NCBI GenBank assembly: GCA_028532985.1
Contig: JANCIK010000008.1
Span: 2,294,001 to 2,358,000, forward strand
Direction of reading: 5' to 3'
From: Stropharia rugosoannulata
Taxonomy: Eukaryota; Basidiomycota; Agaricomycetes; Agaricales; Strophariaceae
DNA: 64,000 nt
Within the stretch, counting starts at the first letter, position 1. Each line of letters opens with the position of its first letter. Made by a program: the position numbers and the translations under genes. Below are positions 11,852 through 23,898 of this stretch, piece after piece. The notes beneath the pieces are model-generated. The model had not been told where the DNA came from, did not search any database, and was given only the letters and a program-made list of their open reading frames with translations.

Positions 11852-14800
11852 ACGGGCCCCAAGCGGACCCGCGGTCTTTAGCTCTGTGAACTACTATTCT
11901 ACTACGCACATGCGCACATGCTATTCTACTCTACTCTACACAGGCATTGAAATGATAATACACTACGTTCTATCGCATGTACCGATGGTTTGAAGGCATG
12001 GCTGTACAAGTATGCCCACCGGTCGTTTAGGCTTATCTCTATGAGCATGCTAGAACCAACTGGCGATTGTTGCTGGGCTTGTTTCTTGTATTGTGCTTGC
12101 GGCAATAAAGGTAGTCACCAAAAGCGCCTCTTTGGATTTGACCTCGACTGCTGTTGACTCTTTCTTGACTGTCCATGGTGCTAAAGCCGCCGAGTCCTAC
12201 TAGTCACGAAGTCAAGTAGTACAAACCTGCTGCATGCGGCGCTGAGGCATTTACGGTTGCTCCGACAGAAGTCTTGAACAGTCACGTCGACAAGAGGCTC
12301 GACCGACACAACACCGCGGGTATTGTTCTTTGACACCTAAATATTGAATGGCGGTTCCTGCTACTTATTGTTGATTGGACAATGAACGATGAATTCATTT
12401 TCTTGTGCATAAACCTATCCCCGCCTTCTAGTACTCAGAGAACAATTACAACTTTTCTGTACTGAACATATCTTGACTGAACATCACGCATATAAATTAG
12501 CTCATTACAGCACGAATTGGCGGTTAATAGAACAAGAGTTAGAGAACCAAGTCGCATCTATTGTACTCGAGTACAGCCACCCAGCATATGGCATAGCCTC
12601 AGTCGTGGATATTATATGTCTCTGAGAAGAGAATAGTAAAAGAACATACTATGATCATTGTAAGCTGTTGTTCTTCAAGCCGCTTTCACACCGAAGCCTG
12701 GCGACGTCCATCATCATCATTGGACAAGGCAGGCGTCGTCGCTCACCGGGCTCGGCTACTCGAGAGGCAGGCTTGACCTCACCTCACGACTGTCACTGTC
12801 CAGCTTAATTTATAAAGGGGTCAGGCGATCGCTTTCTTTGTATAATTGGTTGACTTGACAGACAGACATAGTAGATTTTGATGAGATAAAAGCAGTAAAA
12901 GGCAGACGGGTGGCAACCTTGTGATATGATATGGATAGATACGAAGGTTTGACAAAGTGCATACATAGTTGTGGCTTGACACTTGGTGCTCTACATGCAA
13001 CGACCTTGTTCGCCGGAGGTTTTAGCAGGGAGACGCACAAAAGCAGAGTTTTATGTACAGTTGCCGTTGCCTGATGAACTGGTCAGGAACCAAGTTTGAA
13101 GTTGAATAATTACCATCATACCTGCTGACCCGCTGCGCTGCCCTTTGCTTGGAGTTCGGTGGATACGTATCCCAAGAAATGGTTGCGTCCCCTTGATATA
13201 GGTAACTAGAACTAACCCCGTACATAGAACCCCCCACAAGCACTGGCACGATGGCACACGGGCGTGCGTGCCTATCAGCTGCAGCGGCGCCGCCATCATA
13301 TCATATATGCACGAAGCCATATATAACCACATAGCTCCATGAGAAACAGAGAAACCCAAAGTTGGAGAGCTTGTTTTATCAGAGGTGCCGAACGCCCGCC
13401 TGGGGCCGCACGAGATCCGGGGCGGGAATGTATGTATTGGCACTGGACAGGCATGTGTAGGCGGGTGAATGGGTTTTTGTGGGCAGGTACGGTGGGAGCG
13501 GTGGATCAGACGGAATAAGGTTACCTGCGAGCTATGTCGATGGTAGATCAGACGTCGACAGACTTGGATGACGTATTTTTGTATGATCTATACGCGGCCT
13601 TGCCTGGCAGAGCCCAGAGATTCAGGCGTAGGACGTGGGGTGGAAGAACGCGCGACGGCAGCGGGTGGAATATCGCTATCGCTGTCGAGGGGTAGAGTCT
13701 AGACAGCTGACCCTTGAGCAGTCGCTAATTGAAAATGCGAGGAAGCACAAGACGAGATGCAGCCGTCGGAGAAATTAGGACGGGGGTCCGGGAATGGAAC
13801 ATATATCAGTATCAGAATTCAAGAGTCCTCAGGCGGGCGGCAGTATAGAGTCCAGGCCCACAGTGTCAATGGGGTTTGTTGGAGCGGAATTCGCTTGTGG
13901 AAGGGTTGCAGGTACATACTTATGTGCTTGAGTGGGCCAGGCAAAATCGGAACGGTATCCGAGAGGGTCGATTCGGAGATGCAGAAAGATCATGAAGAAA
14001 GTACGTTAAAAGTTTGGGCTCGAAGGCGCTGGCGTCGCTTCGAGGTGTGGGCTGATGTGGGTTGCTCGGTGTGCAACCGGGGCCGCCTGGGCAAACTTCG
14101 CGAGTCTGTTAATGATACGGTCCTAGAAGACAGTATATGTAGAGAGGACTCGAGTCCACATATACAACGCTTTCGACTGGGACCATTTCGCAGGGAGTCT
14201 TTAGTTTAAAGACACAAGTTGGATCTGCATGGATAGATTTAGTTTTTCCGAAGGACGACAACGACGTGGATTGGAAGTCCAGGCACGGTACGAGCATTTG
14301 AAGCTTTTTAAACGGTGACAGTAATCGGATACTATATTGTAGGCTATTTGGAACAGCGCCAGGGATAGCACCTACAGCCAGACTTTGGACGTTGTGAAAG
14401 TTCGGTCGAAGACCCGCTCGTTCCGAGAGCGGGTGCGTGTTACAGTGCCGTTACATAGCTCACGTGATAAATGTGACAGGCGCGTTGAAGTCGGTTTATC
14501 TTTTTCTCACATAACTGATGTGCAGTGGCTCGCCACACCTTGAATCTCTTTTCTCTATCCCCAACTATGCTTCGGCACTCACTACATCTTTGATACATTA
14601 TACGGACAGTGAATACTCTAGAAAGTTCCTCAACCAGCTGTCTTGACTCGAGGTACGTGGCTCAGAGCCGATGCAGCGATTTTAGGGGTCATTATGTAGA
14701 GTTGGACTCTCCGACACAATAGGGCGGAAGGCATTCGCCATTTGTCACAATGACGGTCGGCTGGGGCTGGAGTGTATAATGCGCAATGGAATTTATTCTA

Positions 14801-16686
14801 GCCGGTCCCAACCCCCACTGGGACCGTTCTACGCAATTGTGGTGCGTGTCTTTTCGAAATATTGACTTTAGGTGAGTCTACAAACGTCAGGATTACAATG
14901 TTGCATTACGGTGCAGGGTGGGGCACTCGCTTCATTCCATGCCACAATCCTTTGGCACATTGACCTTGTCAGGATGTTCAGCACTTAACTGGTCATTGTC
15001 TACAAAAGACCCAGATTGCTCTTAAAAAGTTGGCTATGTTTTTTTGTTTTGCACTGGCGTACTTCAGGAAATGTGCAACTAACAGGTTCCCAGAAAGAAA
15101 CACAATTACGCAAAGGTAAGCGAATATATGCGCGTAAACTATGGGTCGCACTCTTTCAACTGGAGTCATGGTATGTCTTGTACACTGTGGCTCGCGCGCC
15201 CCGGTACCGAGTCGCGTTGGCCGAGCGTGCGGAGGCTGTGCATTCCGTAGCACGTGCACAGACCCACTGGCCGGATCGCAGAGCGCGAGAGGGACGGCGT
15301 GCGTGCCATTGTCCGGATCCATCCCCGATGCCGAAGTCCATCCATAATCCATCCATGGCCACTTGGCTAATGCGAATATGGGCCTTTGGTATGCATTGTG
15401 CCCTAGGGATTGCCGCTGGGCAGACGCTGCAGTGCGTACTTACTCTTGAGATGCGCCGGGACGTTGCGCTAGCCCGGTAGGGGGCGCATTGTTCAGGTTC
15501 CATCATTGCGCTTGCTTTCAAGCGACACCGCCACTGTGTGCGTATGCGCCGATTGCGGGGAAGGGTTGCGACCCTATCTGATGCTATCTGATGATAGGGC
15601 CCAACGCGGTGTCGGCAACCCGCGGGGTAGCGTGCGGAGCTACTGAGCGGGCGCGGGCGCACGCCACACGCATCGCACACGCACGCACTGTGTCTTGAAA
15701 TCGGTTTTAGTGGCCTGTGTCGCAGCCTCATGTGCGAGCAAGGTATGTGGGAAGTGCTAGAACATTCGGAAGCATAGCTTTAGCGGGTCGGGGAAGGAGT
15801 TGTCTCCCCCGGTCACGGAGGCCTCGAGGCTCGAGGGTGTCAGCGCGGCTGGGGAGGGATATGAATAAGTGCCGTATGCGTGTACGTGACGATGAAAAGA
15901 GGAAGCGTGAAGCTTCAGGCTTCAGGCTTCGCAGATGATGGATGAAGCGTGGTGGGTGGCAGGGGCGTTGGACGTGGGGACGGATTAACTGGAAGAGGCT
16001 AATTGGATGCCTGCAGGTGCAGAAAGATAGAATTGGGCGTTGAATGGATTGATGCTTCTATGCGGACTTCTGATGGGTGGGAGTCAAATTGGCGTGCTGG
16101 GATGATCATGCTGAGCAAGGTATGCAGCTGACGGCTGGGTTGCCTTGGGTGGGTTGCTGTGTGACAGTGGCATGAAGTGCGCTTGGACGAGTGTTTCAAG
16201 CATTCCCTCCGTCGCTGGGAAGCATGGGCATGGCATTGCCATCGTCATCGCACTGCCCCGCACGCCGGAAATAGACAGAAAGAGGGTCCATGCCATGAAT
16301 ACGTGGGATGCGCACACGCTGCTGGCAGCGGGCGCGGGGCTAGCCGCGCTGGACCAGGGTGGGGCGTCTGCGAAGGGAAGACGGAGGAGTGGGTGTGTCC
16401 GAGAGCGGAGTCGGCGAAATAGCCGTGGCTGGCAGACGCGCTATTCTGGACGGTCGGGCCCGTGCTCTGCGCGTCTCACTCCGATCGATCTGGGGCAATG
16501 AAGACGCCACCGGGGCCAAACACGCGCACACAAGTTGGAGTCCTCAGCCGTTTTGTCCTTCTTCTCACGGTCCCTAATCTTCTCCCCGTTTTACTCGTTA
16601 GCCTCAGCCATCAAATCTCTGCCTGCCCCTTCCACCCTCCCTCCCCCTCTTCCACCTCTTCCACCACCACCATCTCCGCCCCCAAC
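11852..16686. other. Long stretch without a supported gene
   Basis: 4.8 kb. The left part is AT-rich, and 15100-16600 is GC-rich with overlapping spurious frames on both strands. On the minus strand at about 14098-13594 there are several Ser/Pro-rich coding-looking pieces that I could not join into one gene (see findings). The last 150 bases before 16687 are strongly C/T-rich and probably form the leader of the next gene. Confidence 0.45.
15572..15599. repeat. Short tandem repeat inside a small inverted repeat
   Basis: CTATCTGATG occurs twice in tandem (15574-15593), and the block is flanked by CCCTATC (15572-15578) and its complement GATAGGG (15593-15599), so it can form a small hairpin. 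No function is assigned. Confidence 0.5.
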
Positions 16687-17957
16687 ATGTCCCTCGTCGC
16701 CGTCACAAAGCCCCAACACGCCTCCTTCTCCCCCATCCCCCTCTCCCACCGCCGCCACCCCTCCGCACCCGTCGTCGTCCAGCCCACCCGCACCCCCGGC
16801 CTGCTCTCAATCAAGCCTCAGAAGCAGTCCCCGGCGCGCCAGCTGCCAGCCGTTCAGCGCCAGCAGCGGTCAGCCGCACGTCCAGCAAAGTCAACCCAGC
16901 TGGTCCGTGCACCAGTCATGGAGCTCCCTGACAGGAAGCTCGACGTCGCGCATCCATCCACACCCATGCCCTCATCCCGCGGCAGGTCCCAGGCAAAGGC
17001 GGCCAAGGACAAGATCCAGGCGCACAGGTACAGCCCTACTTTCTCTTTTCGAGTCAAGGCCAGTCATGCTGACACCCCCGAAGGAATGAATCCAACCATC
17101 GCACCAAGCACGGGCGCCAACCCTCTCCCCCCATCACAACCCAAGTACAATCGCAAATCAATCAGCCCCCCTCGCAGGCAGAGGTTTCCGTAATTTCAGC
17201 CAACCTTTTTGACCCCTTCCTCGATAACAACATGGTCTCGCCCCCTCCTTCTCCCAGCCTCTCCAGACCCTCCGGCAAGCTCGCCCGCCGCAGACAGCAA
17301 CAGTCGGCCGATTCTCTCGTTTCCCCTTCTCCTGCAAAGTCAATGGCAATCCCCGTCCCAGGCGTCAACCGTATCCAGTACCCGTCCCTCTCTCGCTCAG
17401 ATCCGGTGCCCTCCCACATGCAGCACCCGCGCCAGGTGCCCAGGCGCTCTTCGACCTTCCAAGAGTTCCCCATCTGCGACGACTCCAGCGAGATGGCCGA
17501 CGAATACCCCCCGTCGCCCCCTGCCACCCCTTCTCGTCCCACGGGCGCCCCGCGAACCGCCCGCATGTCCGCTCCGGCGCCGTTTGGTTTCCCTTTTGCC
17601 AAAATGGAGACACCCAGCCCTCCTCGTGCTAATGCCGCCAAGGCTGGCAAGAGGAACCATCGCAGGGTGCCCAGCGAGGGTGTCTTCAATATGTCGTCCG
17701 ACGAGGATGTGTCGAGCTCGGGCTTGAGCCAGACCCCGCTCCGCCCCGCATCTATGTCCAAGGCGACGTCGCCTTCAGTCTTCTCCACTCCTTACACCCG
17801 CCTTCCTCGCTCCAGGGAACCGCTGCCTTTCTTCGCCCCTATGTCAAAGGAGCAGCAACTCGAGCGAGATGCCAGCGAAAAGGCCGGCTACTTTGCGAGC
17901 TCAATGTTCCAAAACTCGCCTAGCCCGGAGGAACTTCCGGATCCGCTTCTCCTCTAA
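16687..17957 (+). CDS. Disordered protein with C-terminal PNRC/EDC-type decapping-activator motif
   Basis: Exons 16687-17027 and 17084-17957 give 404 aa. The 56 nt intron has a GTACAG donor, a CTGAC branch-like site and a GAAG acceptor. It is the only GT-AG combination I found that restores the frame into the segment ANLFDPFLDNN. The protein is Pro/Ser/Arg/Gln-rich throughout and likely disordered. The last 20 residues (385-404) contain SPSPEELPDP, matching the short proline-rich motif of PNRC proteins and yeast Edc1/Edc2. That motif binds the Dcp1 EVH1 domain and stimulates Dcp2 mRNA decapping. A role in cytoplasmic mRNA decay is therefore inferred. A C/T-rich leader precedes the ATG. Confidence 0.8.
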
Positions 17958-20900
17958 CGAGGCTCCTTGTACCACTACCTGGATTTAGAGAAGATTTAGA
18001 GGTAACGTTGCCCGCTTTTTATTGTTATTTATTCATCGAGTTGATTGGGCAACACTCGCATGATAGCTCTTGGGAATTTGTTTTAGACCGTGTATTCTTT
18101 GCCCCCTTTGCCCGCCCGATGCCTCTTGCCCCCTACTACCCTCACATGCACTTGCATTGCTCGTCGCCTGGCCTCTGTCCGCCCCCTTCTCCGTATCCTC
18201 CGCCCGCCTACCTTGGCTGCCCCTTCTTAAGCAACTCGGAACCCACCCCACGCACACACCTATACCACCTGCATTAATGATTCCCCGCAATCTAAAATTC
18301 AAGTGTATCAACATAATCCAAGCATTCCGCTTTGATCATATCGTTATCTTAATCATGTATTACACTTTCCCCTCTCTGGTGTTCGTTCGGTTTCTTCTGT
18401 TGTTGCTTTTTTGTTTCGGGCCTCCGGGTTGGGTTCCGCAGGCATCTTGCCATCGACGATGCTTATTTGCTTACACCATCGACATGGCACCCACCTCCGC
18501 TCATCAATCCAACTCTCATCTTCGACGATCACCTGTCTTTCGCCAAGTTTTCAGCGGAGTCGGGATTTGTTGTTGGGCTTACGGCGGCACGGAACGGAAC
18601 GGACGTCGGGCACGGACACGGACGCCACACGTGACAGCTACGTCACACATGCATCAGCACGCTTACCCCATTCCATCCACCATTGTGTGCGCGGACAATT
18701 ACAGAAGCTATATTTTTCCCCTTCTGCTGCCCGCGCGGGAGGTCCTGCGCACGACGCAATGTACAGCGCACTCTTCTCCCCCCATATGCTTAATCCCCTT
18801 CAATACCTCACGCATGCATGCACTCGCCAGCAACGCCTACAAATTCCTACGCATCCTCTAGACTTTCTTCTCTTGGGCATCTTTTCTTCTCTCTTTCTGG
18901 GTTTTCTGTGTATCTTTTACCTGGCAGCAACGTCATTTCGACGTTCGTAACGGTTATTGGCTATTATTGATTTCGGACATCTGCCCACTAGGCGACGGCT
19001 AGTTGATACTAAGACTCGTCCGAGGGACATTGTTTTGGACGATGATTTGTCCGCGGCATTGTTTCCTTTCTCGACCTTCTCTGCTTCTACCGGCGTCTCA
19101 CCACACCCTTTTTTCTTTTATCCGCACGGTTATACCACCTACTCTCGGTACGACCACCCGCATTCCACAACATCCGACTCTCCACCGCCGCGTCCATACA
19201 CAACAATATGCGGCGGGTTGTATTACAAACCCATCCGACCTCTTCATATCATCCGCCAAACCGCCTTTCCCCTTTCGCTTATCCGCCCCGGCCATTCCTT
19301 GCGCGTCGACGACCACTTGTCAAGTGTTCTCCGCGCGGTCGGGGCGGCCCTACGCACCCCACACCACGCGCGGCGCAAGCGAAAGAAATTCGCCCTTCAT
19401 CTGGATTTTCTTCTTATAGTTCACACAAGACCAATTTTGTCTAGCAAACACAACAACTGTACCATCTCCACGCACGCATCAATGCAAGCAGGTTTTATTT
19501 CTCCGTCTGCTGTTGCCTTTTTTTTTCACGCAGGAAGGGGTAAAACTTTTCCCTCTCTTGATTCACTGTTTATTTCCCTCTCACTCTTCTCTTTTACCTT
19601 TTTCCCCGTCTTTTTCTATCTTATTTGTTTAATGATGCCGCCTCGATGACGCCAACGACTGCATGTGATGATTGATTGATTGATTGTGGTTGGTTTACTA
19701 GCTATCATCCTATCTATAAATCCGTTCTATTAGTTTTCTATTTTTCAAATCCTTGTCTCCCGTTTTTGATTGCCATCTTTGGATCCTTTCTTCCATCTGT
19801 CGTAGGTGGAAGGTGGTGACCTTTTTGGTTTACATCATATCTTATTCTATTCACGTTCTATTTTATGCCTTGTTGTTCATATACTACTTTCCTGGGGTCG
19901 TTCATCCTCTTGTATTGCTTCATACACTCTTCCTTCTTGAGCGGCCCCGCCTGACCTTTTTCTCTTCAACTTTTGTTCTGTGTCTCGCACCACACCACCA
20001 CCACCACATCAATGTGTATCCAGTATTGTTTCCTCGCACCACGCAACAACATACGTATTGCTCAAATTGTCTTTTTACACATACGCAACACCCCGTTACC
20101 CATTATCAGCACAAGTACATGACACGCGCTTCTATCGCTACTATGGACTGCAACATTCCTCTATCCCAACCCGTACAACCACCATTACCACCACCACTCC
20201 AGCCCGTGCGATCGTTGCGCCTGTTGCTACCCTCACCCATGCCCTCGCGACCGTCTGCCTGTCTACCGGCAGCGACGAACTCGCGAGGGTTCCGTCTTGA
20301 TTTATTATCAGACCTTTATCCTCTCTTTCCTCATGTTTTTTTCTTCTTCTTTTTTCCCCTCTCTTCCTTCATGCTGTTTTTATACTCTTGATCAGGACAA
20401 CAAGCCCTGCGATTCGGGTGCGGCGTGGACGCGGTTTCTTTCTTGACAAGTGAGCGCATGGTGAGTTTTCTTTCGCGTTTCGTGTGTGGTTGAGCGTTGC
20501 TGAAAATGTGTTTGTGTTTGCAGTTCGCACGTCGCGGCTGACGTTCTTCAATCCTATCTTGTCTGACAACCCGCATTCTCTCCGCTCCTCCTGATCTGGA
20601 CGAACAAACACCCATAACAACTGCCGGCTGGTGGGCGACGCCGTGCTTGTATCGGTCGATGAACAGACAAGAGAGTTCGTTGACGTGTGCGCGGATAGTA
20701 TCCATCTCCTCAGTGTTGCTGCGACCTCATCGTCACAGTGACACTGCGCCGGCACCGGGCCCCCGGCTTCCAAAAAACCGCAATTCCTTGTCACGTCCAC
20801 TATCTGCTTCTCTCTTCTTGCCGCATCATCAATTACTACTACTACTGTTTTGCCTCGCGCATGGACTTGCCCCGAAAAGTTGTCGAATAGCACCTCCCTT

Positions 20901-22091
20901 CCTCCCTCCCCTCTTCACCTCCGAACTGAAAACTACATCCGCAGCTACACGTCGCATCCCCATCTCCGCCTTCCTTGCAAACCAAACAGCTCAAGCATGA
21001 TATGATTTATATACATAGAATTGTACTACCAATCACATCTCTTTTCTTCTTTTTCTCTTTTCTTACTCCTCTTTTTCTGTTTCTGTTTCTGGTCCGTCGT
21101 ATTCCGTACACGTACCCGTACCCGTATCCCTTCTTCCTCTCCGCCAACGTTTCTGTTCTTATTGTTACTACGCTTCAATCCCCTATGTGCAATATGTCAG
21201 ATATCCTTCTTCTTGAAACTCGCCTTTTCCTTGCGTGTCTTTCTTTTTGTCTGAAAATTTCCTCTTCTCGGTTTGACCTGACGAGAGCTTGGTGCAAGTC
21301 TTGCCTTGTCTACTCGGCCAAATTAACACCCCCAACTCCTCCCTTTCCGACCGCGCTTAACAGTCCTCTCTCGCTTCGTATATTGGTCGTCCTTCCGCCC
21401 TTGTTCCCAGCCGCGAAGTGGACATCTCCGTACCCGTTGCAGAGCCCGCGCAGTGACATTTTTTTCCTGTCTGTCGAAAGCCAATTGAATCCCTGAATAC
21501 TACTCGTAACATAGCTACACTCCCACACACCCCTTGCATACATCGCAAACTCCCTCCAAACCCCAAAACCACTCAATACATATACAGAAAGTAACAATTC
21601 CCCTCTGGCGGTTTAGTATCGTATCGCATTATTCGTACAAAATAAAAACGTAACACCGTAAACTGTGTATACTGAGTCTTGTTTCGTGCAATTTTTTGGT
21701 ATATATTGCTTTGCTTGTTTCATTGGTTGTGTGATTGCTTTAGTGAGGGAGTGAGGGTGAGTGAAGGAGTTGAGATAAGTAAAGTGGTCCATGATGGGAG
21801 TAACATAGAAGAGTGTGTCTTCATCGTCTTCATCGCGCTTGGCGCCTACAACCGTGTGCATTCTTCGCTTTCTGTCAAATCTCTTCTTTCCTGTCATAGC
21901 TTGTATTGCGGTGACCTATGCTCTCTATTACTTAAGGAGTATGTTAAAACTACAGAGCACATTTCTTGAACTTGGTTCGAACTTTGGTAGAAGTATATAT
22001 TGGTCCTACTCGAAAATCAGATGTTGAATACATAACCAGAGTTTAGTATAAGCTATGCGGTGCTCTCCGTCTGCCACATTGACAGGGTATT
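17958..22091. other. Pyrimidine-rich gene-free tract
   Basis: About 4.1 kb downstream of the PNRC-motif gene. From roughly 18000 to 21600 the plus strand is conspicuously rich in C and T, which creates long but meaningless Phe/Leu/Ser/Pro-rich frames. Small repeats include ATTG units near 19672 and ACCCGT units near 21110. No gene, RNA or mobile-element end could be supported. Confidence 0.5.
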
Positions 22092-23375
22092 CTACGGAGT
22101 TTCCTCTGGGTGAACGATAAGTTGTAATCTTGAGACTCCATCACCCTGCAGCCTTATCAATCCATTTGGAATTGCTTCCAAGCCGTTGGGAAGAACCTCG
22201 ACGGCATTCGGCTGACGAATGAGCATTTGAATCGAGCTTTATATCTAGATAAAATTCAGTGTACATGCCTTAAGGTGACCATTTTCTATTAGTCCTGAAA
22301 TGACGTCCTGATAGAACTTCTCAAAGAGGGCCGTGTTCTGGGGTAACCCTGAAATACCGACGGCGAGTATGACCGACTTGTTTTCCGTGGCCTTGACTGT
22401 TGGAGTTTGTACCACTACCAATTTCCTTCCAGGTGCGAGGATATCAAGCCCAGTCTGTTGGGTCGTCTCGGAAGATATAGCGTCAAAAACAGTCGCGATT
22501 GGCTTCGTTGTAAATTTTATAATTTCATTCGATAGCTCAGCAGCAGGCAGATTGTGGTCAAGGACAACAGACGCGCCCATTGACTGCAAGTAGTCTGTGT
22601 GTTTGAGGGACGCAGTGGTGATGATTGGAGAGAAGCCTGAGGTCTTCGCGAATTGGATGGCTGGGCATAAGGGATCAGTGTAATGTTTCTGTGTTGGACA
22701 GAAAAGCGACTCACCGTGCTGGCCAACAGAGCTCGCTCCACCAAGGATAACGATTGGAATACCGGCGTATATGCCATGACTTTTGGGAGAGGTAGGCGCT
22801 GTCAGCCCGAGTCCGTAAGGATGTTGATTGTAGAGTCCAACATAAACGGCGCTGACGCTGACAGGAAATGTCGAAGCTTCGTCATAAGAAATGTTAGAGG
22901 GGATCTACATGACGAACGAATAAGCTTGTACAATCAACATATGAGCAGAAGCGGCGGGAAATAAACACACCTTTGCAAGAGTTGATACAGATGCCAAAGC
23001 GTACTGCTGGAAGCTGGCCTTGTCATTGACTAGTTCGCCCTTGGCGAAACTTCAAAAGTCATGGGTCTATTAAAACACAGGACTCTTCACACAGGAGTAT
23101 AATATAGGGACATACACTTTGTCTCCATTCGCGAAATTTGTCACGCCTTGCCCGAGTTCCACGATGTCACCAGCCAAAGAGGTTCCGAGGACGGCAGGGA
23201 AGCTCTCCACGAACATCCCGTATTTCTGGGCTTTCCAGGTGCCGGGATTGAGCGATGTCGCCTTTATCTTGACTAAAACCTCCCCAGGCCCCGGCTTAGG
23301 GATAGACCTCTCACTAACTAAGAAACTTCCAAACTTTTCAGTTAGCATCAAGGCTTTTTGAGTTGAAGGGGCCAT
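22092..23375 (-). CDS. Medium-chain dehydrogenase/reductase (zinc-type ADH-like enoyl reductase family)
   Basis: Minus-strand exons 23375-23116, 23049-22971, 22904-22715, 22660-22269 and 22211-22092 give 346 aa. The N-terminal GroES-like domain shows PGPGEVLVKIKATSLNPGTWK. The nucleotide-binding domain starts around residue 164 with VILGGASSVGQH, a GxxxxxG-type dinucleotide loop. The C-terminus (PNAVEVLPNGLEAIPNGL) is typical of fungal trans-acting enoyl reductase-like MDR proteins. The usual catalytic-zinc Cys/His set is not seen, so it probably uses NADPH without zinc. Substrate unknown. The fourth intron (22268-22212) begins with GC rather than GT. A TATAAAT sequence lies about 80 bp upstream of the start (23459-23453). 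Confidence 0.87.
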
Positions 23376-23898
23376 GTTGTGTTGTTGGAATCAGCGTGAA
23401 TCGAAGGAAGTGCCAATGATACACTGCGGAAGAAGTCAGTTGGAGTCCCATAATTTATACAAGCGCACTGGGATGTTAGTTACAAAAGGCTCTAACAGTT
23501 AGTTAGCAAGGTGTAGATGGTTATCATACTTCCGTGCTGCTGCGTTGTTGATCGAGCTGAAAGCCATAGGTCAACAGGTTCCATATTCACTTGTCACGAG
23601 TCCGCGCTTTACAGGCCTGACGTTCATTACAAGTAGCCGCACCCGTCATAGTCGGTTAATACGGTACGCGTCAAAATCTGAATTACGAGGGTATGCGCCA
23701 GCTTGGGAGGGAAGTTGGTTATCATTCGGTAAGAGTACCGGTACAACCGAAGACATTTCAAGTCGGGCGCACACCAAGTAAGCAAAACGTATATTCCTGG
23801 ATTCTCCTGGATTAGAGTACAGCGTGAGGTATCATTATCAAAGAGCAATATAGAAATGGCTTGAAAGCGGATATCAGGCAAGCACTTGTGATAGCCTA
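23376..23898. other. Intergenic region upstream of the MDR gene
   Basis: 523 bp holding the MDR promoter (TATAAAT on the minus strand at 23459-23453) and the 3' flank of VPS16. No gene seen. Confidence 0.5.

Noticed and set aside
13757..14209. 150-codon plus-strand frame
   Set aside because: No domain, unusual Trp/Arg/Gly composition, and the opposite strand looks more like coding sequence.
15156..15731. 191-codon minus-strand frame in the GC-rich region
   Set aside because: Arg/Ser/Ala-rich composition with other long frames overlapping on both strands, no splice partner and no recognisable motif; explained by GC content.
16535..17089. 184-codon Pro/Ser-rich frame overlapping the PNRC-motif gene
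   Set aside because: It is the +1 shadow of the real first exon (16687-17027); the real frame continues through the intron to the conserved C-terminal motif.
18411..21500. Many long plus-strand frames (Phe/Leu/Ser/Pro-rich)
   Set aside because: They arise from the pyrimidine-rich composition; no conserved motifs, start context or splice logic.
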